This document shows, piece by piece, positions 54,413 to 63,794 of a DNA stretch of 64,000 nucleotides (positions within the stretch are counted from its first letter, which is position 1; the number at the start of each line of letters is the position of its first letter). A program made the translations under genes and the position numbers. Below the pieces are notes generated by a model. It worked only from the letters and a program-made list of their open reading frames with translations, had not been told where the DNA came from and did not search any database. Source of the DNA: Flavobacteriaceae bacterium (GTDB lineage Bacteria; Bacteroidota; Bacteroidia; Flavobacteriales; Flavobacteriaceae). Where the stretch lies: positions 16,954 to 80,953 of the forward strand of contig JABDMU010000029.1 of assembly GCA_013001285.1 (NCBI GenBank), read 5' to 3'.

Positions 54413-55342
54413 TTACTTGTAAATGCCAATCGTTTTTTCACCATTTGAAGATTGAGAAGCACGGTACATCCCTTCGGTATTAAACGGCATTGAAATATTC
54501 CCGTTGGCATCAATGGCAATCAACCCACCATCACCTTTAATTTCCAAAATGCGCTTATGAATCACCTCATCTGCCGCTTGCTTTAAGGTCATTCCTTTAA
54601 ATTCCATTAAACAAGACACATCATAGGCAACCACTCCCCTTATAAAAAATTCACCACTTCCAGTACAACTCACAGCACATGTTTTGTTATTGGCATAATT
54701 TCCTGCACCGATCATTGGGCTATCTCCTACGCGACCCCATTTTTTATTGGTCATACCACCAGTAGAAGTTGCCGCGGCAACATGACCATTTTGATCACAG
54801 GCTACAGCACCGACAGTGCCGAATTTTCCGTCCTTTTTTACGCTATGATCTAGTTGAAATGTTTCGCTATCCTTGATGCCTTGCCATTGTTGATAACGCA
54901 CCTCATCATAAAAATAATCTGGTGTTTCTAAGATATGTCCTTGAGTTCTGGCAAATTGCATTGCACCTTCACCTGCGAGGAACACATGGTAACTATTATC
55001 CATGACGTCACGTGCCAATACAACAGGATTTTTGATTCCGGTAACTAAAGATACTGCACCTGCATTTAATGTTGTCCCATCCATGATGGCGGCGTCCATT
55101 TCATGCGTACCTTCGGCCGTAAACACCGATCCTTTTCCAGCATTAAATAGCGGCGTGTTTTCTAAAAGCACCACTGCTTTTTCAACGGCATCAACAGAAC
55201 TTCCTCCATTTTCGAGAATCTTATAACCTTCATTTCTGGCCTTTTTTAGCGCCTTTAAGTATTGCGATTCCAGTTTAGGGGTCATGAGGCCTTTTACCAA
55301 AGTTCCTGCACCACCATGAATCGCTATTCCGTAAGTTTTCAT
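54413..55342 (-). CDS. Isoaspartyl peptidase/L-asparaginase (Ntn hydrolase)
   Basis: A plant-type asparaginase/isoaspartyl dipeptidase, 309 residues from ATG 55342 (MKTYGIAIHGGAGT). The frame is open to an ATG at 55378, but the shorter form has the canonical start. The precursor should self-cleave before Thr176 in GKFGTVGAVA; GGMTNKKWGRVGDSPMIGAG and CTGSGEFFIR are conserved family regions. It lacks a signal peptide, so it is cytoplasmic. Beside cphA and cphB its likely substrate is beta-Asp-Arg, giving aspartate and arginine. It is distinct from the exported glycosylasparaginase at 47.7 kb. Confidence 0.93.
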   Translation of the reverse strand: MKTYGIAIHGGAGTLVKGLMTPKLESQYLKALKKARNEGYKILENGGSSVDAVEKAVVLLENTPLFNAGKGSVFTAEGTHEMDAAIMDGTTLNAGAVSLVTGIKNPVVLARDVMDNSYHVFLAGEGAMQFARTQGHILETPDYFYDEVRYQQWQGIKDSETFQLDHSVKKDGKFGTVGAVACDQNGHVAAATSTGGMTNKKWGRVGDSPMIGAGNYANNKTCAVSCTGSGEFFIRGVVAYDVSCLMEFKGMTLKQAADEVIHKRILEIKGDGGLIAIDANGNISMPFNTEGMYRASQSSNGEKTIGIYK

Positions 55343-55430
55343 TTTTGTAAAATTACTTTGGAAAAATACAAATTGCATTTCAATTCAACCCATAAGTTTC
55401 GTAGTTTTATGATCTTCAATATTAAACAAC

Positions 55431-58277
55431 ATGTCTGAACAAAAACGCCTTTTTTTAGTTGATGCCTATGCCTTGATCTTTAGAGGCTATTATGCTTTTA
55501 TAAAAAACCCAAGAATCAATTCGAAAGGTGTAGATACTTCGGCAATCATGGGGTTCATGAATTCATTATTGGATGTGATCAAACGTGAACGCCCTGATCA
55601 TTTAGCGGTTTGTTTCGATAAAGGCGGCAGTATAGATCGTATTGAAATGTTTGAAGACTATAAAGCAAATCGTGATGAAACTCCGGAAGCTATAAAAACA
55701 GCAGTCCCCTATATTTATGATATTTTAAAGGCAATGCATATCCCCATTTTGGTAAAAGAAGGTTATGAAGCCGATGACGTTATTGGAACTCTTGCCAAAA
55801 AAGCCGAAAAACAAGGCTATCAAACCTTTATGGTTACACCAGATAAAGATTTTGCACAGTTGGTTTCAGAAAATATTTTCATGTACAAACCGGTTTTTGG
55901 GGGTGGTTATGAAACTTGGGGCATTCCCGAAGTTCAGGCAAATTTTGAAGTTGAACGCCCAGAACAAGTCATCGATTTTCTTGGAATGAAGGGTGATGCC
56001 GTCGATAATATTCCTGGTTTACCAGGTGTAGGAGACAAAACTGCGAAAAAATTTCTCGCCTTGTATGGCAGTATGGAAGGGTTGTTGGCAAATACCCATG
56101 AACTTAAAGGTAAAATGAAAGAAAAGGTCGAGGCTAGTGCCGAAATAGGATTGCTTTCCAAGAAGCTGGCAAGAATAATGCTTGATGTTCCGGTTGAATT
56201 CAACGAAAAAGATTTTGAATTGTCTGAACCAGATATGGAAGGTGTCAAACATATTTTTCAAGACCTAGAATTTAGACGCCTCACCGATAATTTTTTGAAG
56301 ACCTTTTCTAAAGAAGTTGATACTTCAACTAATGGAACCTCTAAACCCAAAACCCCAAAGAAATCAACCTCAGCAAAATCATCTACCGCTGGTGCTGGAC
56401 AATTTTCACTTTTTGGAGGCGAAGCTTCGACTGCTGAAACGGAGGAATCAAATGCTTATTCGCGTAGAACGGCAGCATCGGCATCGCATTTTTATCAATT
56501 AGTTGATACTGAACTATCTCAAAAACTATTTATTCAAAATCTTTTGAAACAATCCAGCGTATGTTTTGATACCGAGACTACCGGACTGGATCCCATTATT
56601 GCCGAACTTGTTGGAATTGCATTCTCCTGGGAAGTTGGTAAAGGATTCTATATCCCATTTCCTCCGAAAAAAGAAGATGCCCAGGAATTAATTGAAGCAT
56701 TACGTCCATTTTTTGAAGCTGAACATATCGAGAAAATTGGTCAAAATTTAAAGTACGATATCAAGGTGCTTAGAAAGTACAATGTTGAGGTCAAAGGAAA
56801 ACTCTTTGATACCATGTTGGCGCATTATCTTATCAATCCAGATATGCGACATAACATGGATGTTCTGGCTGAAACTTATCTAAATTATACACCAATATCT
56901 ATCGAAGAACTTATCGGAAAAAAGGGTAAAAATCAATTGTCGATGCGTGATGTTCCGCTGGACAAACAAACAGAGTACGCCGTAGAAGATGCTGATATTA
57001 CGCTTCAGTTAAAAGAACATTTTGAAAAAGAATTGGGTGAAGCGAATACCAAAAAACTTTTTGAAGAAATAGAAGTGCCATTACTACGAGTATTAGCTGA
57101 TATGGAATTGGAAGGCATCAATTTAGACAAGTCATTTTTAAATAGCCTTTCCGAAGATTTGGACAATGATATTAAAGATCTTCAAATGAAAATATATAAG
57201 GAAGCTGGAACAGAATTCAACATAGCCTCCCCAAAACAGCTTGGTGAAGTTTTATTTGATAAAATGAAATTGGTTGACAAGCCAAAAAAGACCAAAACAG
57301 GACAATATGCTACTTCCGAAGATATCCTTTCTTATTTAGCCAAAGACCATGATATAATTAAACATATTCTTGACTATCGCGGACTTGCAAAACTGAAAAG
57401 CACCTATGTAGATGCTTTGCCTAATCAAGTATTGGAACAAACAGGAAGAGTCCATACAGATTATATGCAGACCGTGGCTGCCACTGGTCGATTAAGCAGT
57501 AACAATCCTAATCTTCAAAATATCCCAATTCGTACTGAGCGCGGACGACAGGTCAGGAAAGCCTTTGTACCAAGAGATGATAATTACCTATTGCTCGCGG
57601 CGGATTATTCTCAAATTGAATTAAGAATTATTGCGGCCCTAAGTATGGAAGATAATATGATAGATGCCTTTAAGAATGGTGAAGACATTCATGCATCTAC
57701 TGCCTCAAAGGTATTCAATATCCCTTTAAACGAAGTCACCCGTGAACAGCGTGGCAATGCAAAAACTGTAAATTTTGGTATCATTTACGGAGTTTCGGCC
57801 TTTGGTTTAAGCAATCAGACCGATCTGTCTAGAAGTGAAGCAAAGGAATTAATTGACACTTATTATGCTACCTACCCTAAACTAAAAAGCTATATGAGTG
57901 AGCAAGTAGATTTTGCTCGTGATAATGGTTATGTTCAAACCGTTCTTGGGAGAAGACGCTATTTAAAAGACATCAATTCGAGAAATGCCGTGGTTCGAGG
58001 TGCTGCAGAGCGTAATGCTATTAATGCGCCAATTCAAGGTAGTGCAGCCGACATCATAAAAATTGCCATGATCAATATTCATAAAAAATTAGAAGCAGGT
58101 AACTATGCGACTAAAATGTTATTACAGGTCCATGATGAATTGGTTTTTGATGTACATAAGAAAGAATTGGAAGACATTAAAAAATTAGTAAAAACCGAAA
58201 TGGAATCGGCCTATACACTTGAGGTACCTCTTGATGTAGATATTGACGTTGGCGAAAACTGGTTGGAGGCGCATTAA
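55431..58277 (+). CDS. polA: DNA polymerase I
   Basis: Pol I fills gaps and removes RNA primers. The 948-residue protein has all three domains: a 5' nuclease (LVDAYALIFRGYYAF, VPGVGDKTA-like GLPGVGDKTAKK), a 3'-5' exonuclease with intact FDTETTGLDP, and a polymerase domain with DYSQIELRI, RGNAKTVNFGIIYG and LQVHDELVFD. Between the first two domains is a linker rich in Ser, Thr and Lys (about residues 295-350) that contains GQFSLFGG, close to a sliding-clamp binding motif. It is divergent from the isoaspartyl peptidase gene; only near-matches to the -7 box are visible upstream. Confidence 0.97.
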   Translation: MSEQKRLFLVDAYALIFRGYYAFIKNPRINSKGVDTSAIMGFMNSLLDVIKRERPDHLAVCFDKGGSIDRIEMFEDYKANRDETPEAIKTAVPYIYDILKAMHIPILVKEGYEADDVIGTLAKKAEKQGYQTFMVTPDKDFAQLVSENIFMYKPVFGGGYETWGIPEVQANFEVERPEQVIDFLGMKGDAVDNIPGLPGVGDKTAKKFLALYGSMEGLLANTHELKGKMKEKVEASAEIGLLSKKLARIMLDVPVEFNEKDFELSEPDMEGVKHIFQDLEFRRLTDNFLKTFSKEVDTSTNGTSKPKTPKKSTSAKSSTAGAGQFSLFGGEASTAETEESNAYSRRTAASASHFYQLVDTELSQKLFIQNLLKQSSVCFDTETTGLDPIIAELVGIAFSWEVGKGFYIPFPPKKEDAQELIEALRPFFEAEHIEKIGQNLKYDIKVLRKYNVEVKGKLFDTMLAHYLINPDMRHNMDVLAETYLNYTPISIEELIGKKGKNQLSMRDVPLDKQTEYAVEDADITLQLKEHFEKELGEANTKKLFEEIEVPLLRVLADMELEGINLDKSFLNSLSEDLDNDIKDLQMKIYKEAGTEFNIASPKQLGEVLFDKMKLVDKPKKTKTGQYATSEDILSYLAKDHDIIKHILDYRGLAKLKSTYVDALPNQVLEQTGRVHTDYMQTVAATGRLSSNNPNLQNIPIRTERGRQVRKAFVPRDDNYLLLAADYSQIELRIIAALSMEDNMIDAFKNGEDIHASTASKVFNIPLNEVTREQRGNAKTVNFGIIYGVSAFGLSNQTDLSRSEAKELIDTYYATYPKLKSYMSEQVDFARDNGYVQTVLGRRRYLKDINSRNAVVRGAAERNAINAPIQGSAADIIKIAMINIHKKLEAGNYATKMLLQVHDELVFDVHKKELEDIKKLVKTEMESAYTLEVPLDVDIDVGENWLEAH

Positions 58278-58373
58278 AAAAATGCACACCTACAATAACG
58301 TTTTGCAGAAATAAAAAAATTAAATTTATGCTTAAATCATAATTAATATGAAAGCCTTAATTTTCCTAAGAAG

Positions 58374-59975
58374 ATGCAAAATGTAATCAGATATCGATTC
58401 CAGATTATTCTAATTTTTGCAATTGCCCTTGGGTTTATAGTCGTTCAGTCTTTATTGACTGATTATTCTAATTCCAGAAAAAAAGAATATTCAGATCGTT
58501 TGGTTAGAGTGCATTCTGATGCCGTACTCAGGGCCCAAGCTGGAATTGATGTTTATGCTGCTCTCATATCTTCAATTCGTAGCTATATTAAAAACACTTC
58601 AGAGTTTCCGTCAGATCTTGAGATTCAATCATTTTTAAATGACTTAATCGCGGATCTTAATTTCAATGACTCCATTGTGGTGAATTTTTTAGAGCCAGAT
58701 CACACCTTTAAATATGTCATTTCTCCAACCCAACTGGACGCCCCTAAGCTTATAGGTCGAAACGCGGCTGATTTTAGACCAAAAACTGAAATTGATAAAT
58801 TAACACAATTAATGACAAGTGATGAAATTAGTCTTTTTGAACCCATCAATCTGAGAGAAGGATGGGCCGGATTACCATTTAACTTTTCGGCAAAAAATAA
58901 TTCAGGAGAAGTTATTGGTTATGTGGCACCAGTTTTAAATGTAAAATACTTACTTGATTACTTTTATAGCTCAAACTCAAAAGACGAGTTTATTCATAGT
59001 TTCGTTATAAATGACAGTATTGATCTCACACGAGAAGCGGTATATGACGGGACACCAATTTTTAACCCAAGTCGTGACAGCCTTTATTATAAAAACTTTA
59101 ATGTTCCAGAAGATAAATTTATTTTTTCGAATCTATCTGTATTTAATATTAATTTGAAGGTGGGTAGTGCCTATAAACAAGCGCCAAAGATTGATCGAAG
59201 TATTCCACTAATAACCTACATTTGGTATGCTTTACTTTCATTGTTTTCATTTTTAGCTTTGATTCAATACGTTAGAAATCGAGAGTTAAATCGAGGTCTC
59301 CGAAAGGCAAATTCCGAAATTGAAATCCAAAATAATAAGTTAAAAGACAATTTATTAAAGATTCAAACACTGATCAAAGAAATTCATCATCGTGTGAAAA
59401 ATAATATGCAAATGATTGCCAGTCTTTTGACCATGGAAGAGGACCAATATGATGACCCTAAAATTATTGCTGCTCTTGAACAAAGTAAAAGTAGAATTCA
59501 ATCAATGTCTTTAGTACATGAAAAATTATACGGAAGCCAAAGTCTTCAAGACATAAATACGCACGAATACATTCAACAACTCATAGATTTTGTTGAAGGC
59601 ACCATTGGAAACGAAACCATAAATCCACAAAAACATATCAGCATCCCCGATGGATTGATATTTGATGCAGATACCATGGCTTCATTGGGCTTAATTATTA
59701 ATGAATTGATAACCAATTCGTATAAATATGCCTATAAACCAGATAAAGAAAATCATCTCTACATAACTATTGAACAGCATTCTGATCATTTCAATTTAAT
59801 TTATGCTGATAATGGTCCTGGTCTTCCTGATGACTTTGATCTTGAAAATAGCAGGTCATTAGGAGTTCAATTGATTTATATTTTAACGGATCAACTAAAT
59901 GGGAAAGTGACCTATACAAAAGGTGAGCGATCAACTTTTAATATAAACTTTAAAGAAGCTGAAGCGGTACATTAA
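58374..59975 (+). CDS. Orphan sensor histidine kinase (HisKA_2 family)
   Basis: A membrane sensor kinase of 533 residues. A first helix (about residues 8-27) and a second (about 277-297) bracket an extracytoplasmic sensor region of about 250 residues with a CHASE-like look (VVNFLEPDHTFKYVISP). The kinase part has the HisKA_2 phosphoacceptor region EIHHRVKNNMQMIASLL (His338 or His339) and an ATPase domain with an N box INELITNSYKYAY and a G box DNGPGLPDDF. No response regulator is nearby, so its partner is unknown. It follows polA by 96 bases, and the signal it senses cannot be read from sequence. Confidence 0.92.
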   Translation: MQNVIRYRFQIILIFAIALGFIVVQSLLTDYSNSRKKEYSDRLVRVHSDAVLRAQAGIDVYAALISSIRSYIKNTSEFPSDLEIQSFLNDLIADLNFNDSIVVNFLEPDHTFKYVISPTQLDAPKLIGRNAADFRPKTEIDKLTQLMTSDEISLFEPINLREGWAGLPFNFSAKNNSGEVIGYVAPVLNVKYLLDYFYSSNSKDEFIHSFVINDSIDLTREAVYDGTPIFNPSRDSLYYKNFNVPEDKFIFSNLSVFNINLKVGSAYKQAPKIDRSIPLITYIWYALLSLFSFLALIQYVRNRELNRGLRKANSEIEIQNNKLKDNLLKIQTLIKEIHHRVKNNMQMIASLLTMEEDQYDDPKIIAALEQSKSRIQSMSLVHEKLYGSQSLQDINTHEYIQQLIDFVEGTIGNETINPQKHISIPDGLIFDADTMASLGLIINELITNSYKYAYKPDKENHLYITIEQHSDHFNLIYADNGPGLPDDFDLENSRSLGVQLIYILTDQLNGKVTYTKGERSTFNINFKEAEAVH

Positions 59976-60021
59976 AAATTAGGACATCCGTTTAAAACTA
60001 TAGTTTCAAAAGCCTTTATAA

Positions 60022-62658
60022 CTAGAGCACAAACCTATAAGTCGCCTTAATCAAAAAGATGTTTTCTGGTTGTTTGTTAAAAATTCCATTTTCCAAACCT
60101 GAAAGTAATCCTAGATCTGTATCAACCAATCCGGTAACACCTTGAGACCAAACAAAAAACAATTCTGATCCTGGAATGTATTCCCATCTAACAACGAGAT
60201 TAGATCTGAATTGTACAAATGAGAAATCTGGGTTTCCGAAAGCATAATCGGTAACAGAATCACCATCTTCATCAATGAGATACGCTCCAGAATTTTCGTC
60301 AAAACTAATCTCATTATTACCATATTGGTAGAATCTGTCGTTAAGGTCATTGGCAATTGGATTGGTCACATATTTGAAATCGTTGTATGTTGCTCTAAAA
60401 ATAAAAGGTTGCCCGTAATATTGTACAGTTAAATTCGGATTAATAGTATAATTCAATCGGATAGCCGCACTAAAGGAATCATTATCTATAGTTCCTAATA
60501 TATAGCGTGGTGTGCCATTAAAATCAGTTTGAGTTACGTATTGTGTCTTATTTGGATTTCTATTTAATTCGGGACTGATTGAAATACGCAAAGCATCGGT
60601 AGGTTGATAGGTGACATCACCTTGAATACTTAAAAATGAGAAATTATTCTGTTTGGCTTGTGAATAGACGAAGCCTAAACTGGATCTTAATTTTTTGCGC
60701 TGATCGGTACCCACAAAAGAATACATGAAATTTTCTTGTGAAAATCGCCACCGTGGTCCACCTTGTAAAATAGTATTGGTATAAATTCGTGGTTTATGGG
60801 CAGCGCCGAAATCAAACCACCAATTACTCAATAGATTGGCATTAAAATTAAATTCATATTGAATGCGATTAAAATTGCCTTCATAATCATATGTTGAGAA
60901 TTGAAAAAGTCCAGCAGCTATTTGTCTGAACTTACCTGTTGCCTTAGTAGTCCGCCAGCGAACATTGGCAAATTGTCTTATTTCATCAGCTTGACGCAAA
61001 AAGCCAATATCATTCAATTCTAATTCTGGTGAACGCCAGATAAATCCAGCATTATAACGCCAATTACCTCCTCCTTGTTTACCAGCTTCAATTTTTCCTC
61101 CGGTTCCAGTTAAAGAAGTTCGTGTTGGGTCAACCTCAACATGACCTGCATCAACACGTTGAAACAAATGCGTTAATGAGCGCTGAGTTACTTCAATAGC
61201 TTCTTCGCTTCCTGTGACATGACTTAAGACTAAATTCCCTTCTGCATAAAACTTCCGTTCCTTCCATTGATGCTTAAAATCCAATCCACCTGTATAGGCT
61301 GCTTCCCTTAAGAATTCTAATGATTCGGGCATATCCAATCTATTGGTTGCAGTAAATATCCCACCGATAAAAGTGTTTCGTTCATTTAGGTCTTTTTGAA
61401 ATCGGCTTACAAAATAATTGGTTAACGGTTCTACAATTTCATCACGCCTATCACCATTTGTGTCAATCTCGGCATATTCTTTAGAAGTCAAACTTTCTAA
61501 AATACCTATAGACCATCCGTTTTTTGTTTTTCCAGAGAATTTAGCAGCACCCAAGATGGTTGTGTTTTGCGGTTGATCAACATAGTCTCCGGCAGAAGTA
61601 CTAGGAAATCCTTGAGGGCTTCGACCGATTCGCCTTGAAAAGAAAAGATTGTCTTGACCGTTCGCAAATCGATAATCAAAGATGTTCTTATTTTCGACGA
61701 AAAAGGGGCGGCGTTCCTGAAAGAAAATTTCAAATCCATCCAGAGTAATGGCGGCGGGATCAGCATCCACTTGTCCGAAATCAGGATTGATGGTAAGGTC
61801 TAAAGTCAGGTCATTAGTGACACCAATTTTTGCATCTAATCCTCCATTTAGTGTGAAATCGCTCCCATCTCTAAACGGATTGCCTTCTTCTACAGGAAAT
61901 GTATCATACTGCAAAACTGTAAATGGTTGAATTTCTAATTGTTTTTGAGGGGTTAAGCCAACCAAGCCATGCAGTTCGCCCATTTCACTCACCCAGCCCG
62001 GAGCATCTTGAGGAACACGTTGCCATAATGAGCGTTCTTCTTTTCTAAAAAACCGACGCTGAACTTGTATGCCCCAAACTTGATTTTGATCTTTATTAAA
62101 TCGCAATTGGCTTAAGGGAATTTTCATTTCACAACTCCATCCTTGTTCGTCTATCTGAGATTTTAAATACCAAATCGGGTTCCAACTACCATCCCAATTG
62201 TTACCATTATTCGATATAAATTCATCTCCTTTGACACCCATAGCTGAAGCTGTGAATGAAAATCCTGTTCGTAGATCATGATAGCTATCTATATTTATTT
62301 CCACCCAATCTCCATCAAAGGAATCACGTCTGCCCAATCGTTTTACGATACTATCTGGTGCTTTATCAAATGCTCTAATTCCAACATAAAGGAATTTATC
62401 GTCATATACTATTTTAAATTTTGTGTCTTGACTTGGTGCGGTATTTTCGTCTGGGCGCCATTCAATAAAATCGCCTGCCCATTCTACAGCATCCCATGCG
62501 GCATCATTAATTATTCCATCAAGATCAATGGGGTCTAGGTTTTTAACTGATTTGGTATTATAAATACGCTTTGAAATTTTGGTTGCTGATTCTTGAGAAA
62601 AGGATGACTGTATCAACAAACAAACAATGAAAAGAAGGGTTGGCTGCTTTACTTTCAT
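60022..62658 (-). CDS. DUF5916 outer-membrane protein with CBM9-like N-terminal domain
   Basis: The 878-residue protein has a signal peptide ending SFSQES, a carbohydrate-binding family 9-like beta-sandwich at about 45-225 (DGIINDAAWDAVEW, YVGIRAFD, EMKIPLSQLRF), and then the DUF5916 region with DLTLDLTINPDFGQVDADPA and FQERRPFFVENKNIF. The rest is rich in alternating aromatic strands and ends in FVL, consistent with an outer-membrane beta-barrel. DUF5916 proteins are common in Bacteroidota and often occur near glycan or peptide degradation genes; their function is unknown. It is convergent with the histidine kinase gene. Confidence 0.9.
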   Translation of the reverse strand: MKVKQPTLLFIVCLLIQSSFSQESATKISKRIYNTKSVKNLDPIDLDGIINDAAWDAVEWAGDFIEWRPDENTAPSQDTKFKIVYDDKFLYVGIRAFDKAPDSIVKRLGRRDSFDGDWVEINIDSYHDLRTGFSFTASAMGVKGDEFISNNGNNWDGSWNPIWYLKSQIDEQGWSCEMKIPLSQLRFNKDQNQVWGIQVQRRFFRKEERSLWQRVPQDAPGWVSEMGELHGLVGLTPQKQLEIQPFTVLQYDTFPVEEGNPFRDGSDFTLNGGLDAKIGVTNDLTLDLTINPDFGQVDADPAAITLDGFEIFFQERRPFFVENKNIFDYRFANGQDNLFFSRRIGRSPQGFPSTSAGDYVDQPQNTTILGAAKFSGKTKNGWSIGILESLTSKEYAEIDTNGDRRDEIVEPLTNYFVSRFQKDLNERNTFIGGIFTATNRLDMPESLEFLREAAYTGGLDFKHQWKERKFYAEGNLVLSHVTGSEEAIEVTQRSLTHLFQRVDAGHVEVDPTRTSLTGTGGKIEAGKQGGGNWRYNAGFIWRSPELELNDIGFLRQADEIRQFANVRWRTTKATGKFRQIAAGLFQFSTYDYEGNFNRIQYEFNFNANLLSNWWFDFGAAHKPRIYTNTILQGGPRWRFSQENFMYSFVGTDQRKKLRSSLGFVYSQAKQNNFSFLSIQGDVTYQPTDALRISISPELNRNPNKTQYVTQTDFNGTPRYILGTIDNDSFSAAIRLNYTINPNLTVQYYGQPFIFRATYNDFKYVTNPIANDLNDRFYQYGNNEISFDENSGAYLIDEDGDSVTDYAFGNPDFSFVQFRSNLVVRWEYIPGSELFFVWSQGVTGLVDTDLGLLSGLENGIFNKQPENIFLIKATYRFVL

Positions 62659-62788
62659 TAGGATTGGTTTTGATTTAAAGACATTAAATTAAGAGTAGTG
62701 TTACAAAACAAGAGTGCATTTAATAAAAAATTAACGCTAATAGTCTTTTTTAACAGTCCCAAGCCTCAATAATTTCAGTAAAAATAAT

Positions 62789-62800
62789 ACACTACAGTGT
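62789..62800. promoter_or_regulatory. Dyad next to the rplM promoter
   Basis: The perfect dyad ACACT-AC-AGTGT directly abuts the -33 TTG of the rplM promoter. It could bind a regulator, but a 10-base dyad can also occur by chance. Confidence 0.3.
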
Positions 62801-62830
62801 TTGGTATTCAAATATATAATCGTAAATTTG
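62801..62830 (+). promoter_or_regulatory. Putative rplM-rpsI promoter
   Basis: TTG at 62801-62803 and TAAATTTG at 62823-62830 are 19 bases apart, an exact Bacteroidota -33/-7 pair. The implied leader is about 42 bases and contains an AGGAGAG stretch too far from the GTG start to be its ribosome binding site. Confidence 0.7.
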
Positions 62831-62877
62831 CAAACTCTTTTTAGGAGAGAAATGTTTAATAATGAAAATATTTTAGT

Positions 62878-63333
62878 GTGGATACATTAAGCTACAAAAC
62901 AATTTCAGCTAACAAAGCTACTGTTAATAAGGAGTGGGTTTTAGTGGATGCTGAAGGACAAACCTTGGGTCGTATGGCTTCTCAGGTTGCAAAACTGTTA
63001 AGAGGAAAACACAAGCCTAACTTTACACCACATGTTGATTGTGGTGATAACGTAATTGTTATCAATGCAGAAAAGATCAATTTATCTGGAAATAAGTGGG
63101 CTGATAAATCTTACATCCGTCACACAGGATATCCAGGTGGTCAACGCAGTTTAACTGCTACAGAATTGTTTGGAAAAGATCCGGCTAAATTGGTAGAAAA
63201 GTCTGTTAAAGGCATGTTGCCAAAAAACAAATTAGGTTCGGCATTATTTCGTAACCTAACTGTTGTTGTAGGCTCTGAGCACAAACATGAGGCTCAAAAG
63301 CCAAAAACTATAAATTTAAACGAATTTAAATAA
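62878..63333 (+). CDS. rplM: Large ribosomal subunit protein uL13
   Basis: L13 is an early-assembling protein of the 50S subunit that contacts 23S rRNA. The 151 residues match the family: [40 protein letters not shown] and [15 protein letters not shown]. The start is GTG 62878; the resulting MDTLSYKT opening is the usual flavobacterial N-terminus, and no in-frame ATG exists nearby upstream. The stop overlaps the rpsI start by one base (TAATG), so the two ribosomal genes are translationally coupled, as in most bacteria. Confidence 0.97.
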   Translation: MDTLSYKTISANKATVNKEWVLVDAEGQTLGRMASQVAKLLRGKHKPNFTPHVDCGDNVIVINAEKINLSGNKWADKSYIRHTGYPGGQRSLTATELFGKDPAKLVEKSVKGMLPKNKLGSALFRNLTVVVGSEHKHEAQKPKTINLNEFK

Positions 63334-63719
63334 TGGAAGTAATTCACAAAATTGGTCGTAGAAAAACGGCTGTTGCTCGTGTATATGTTTCAAAAGGAAA
63401 AGGAAACATTACCGTGAATAAAAAAGATGTAGGTACATACTTCCCAACGGCTACATTACAGTATAAAGTTAATCAACCGCTAGTTATGACTGGCAATGAG
63501 AAGAACTTTGATATTAATGTAAATGTTTTTGGTGGAGGTGCTACTGGTCAAGCAGAAGCTGTTCGTTTAGCACTTTCGCGTGCTATGTGCGAACTTGATC
63601 CTGAAAACAGAAGCATTTTAAAGCCAGAAGGCTTACTTACAAGAGATCCAAGAATGGTTGAGCGTAAAAAATTCGGACAGAAAAAAGCGCGTAAAAAATT
63701 CCAATTCTCGAAACGTTAA
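63333..63719 (+). CDS. rpsI: Small ribosomal subunit protein uS9
   Basis: S9 is a 30S protein whose C-terminal tail reaches the P-site tRNA. The 128 residues include the family regions IGRRKTAVARVYVSKGKG, GGGATGQAEAVRLALSRA and the basic C-terminus KKFGQKKARKKFQFSKR, ending in the conserved SKR. It begins on the last base of the rplM stop codon and is followed, after 163 bases, by rpsB on the same strand. Confidence 0.97.
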   Translation: MEVIHKIGRRKTAVARVYVSKGKGNITVNKKDVGTYFPTATLQYKVNQPLVMTGNEKNFDINVNVFGGGATGQAEAVRLALSRAMCELDPENRSILKPEGLLTRDPRMVERKKFGQKKARKKFQFSKR

Positions 63720-63727
63720 TATATTTG
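63720..63727 (+). promoter_or_regulatory. Putative -7 box of a separate rpsB promoter
   Basis: TATATTTG begins on the base after the rpsI stop, an exact TAnnTTTG match. It would give rpsB its own transcript with a leader of about 150 bases. The -33 element is not clear. Confidence 0.45.
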
Positions 63728-63775
63728 TTGAAATCACTTTCAACTCAAAACAAAAATTTAAACTAGTTATTGTTG

Positions 63776-63794
63776 TCCTAGCGTAAAAGCAGGA
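63776..63794 (+). promoter_or_regulatory. Small hairpin in the rpsB leader
   Basis: TCCT and GC on the left pair with GC and AGGA on the right around a GTAAAA loop, with one bulged A. It is a possible element of a ribosomal-protein leader that could bind S2; the evidence is weak. Confidence 0.3.
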
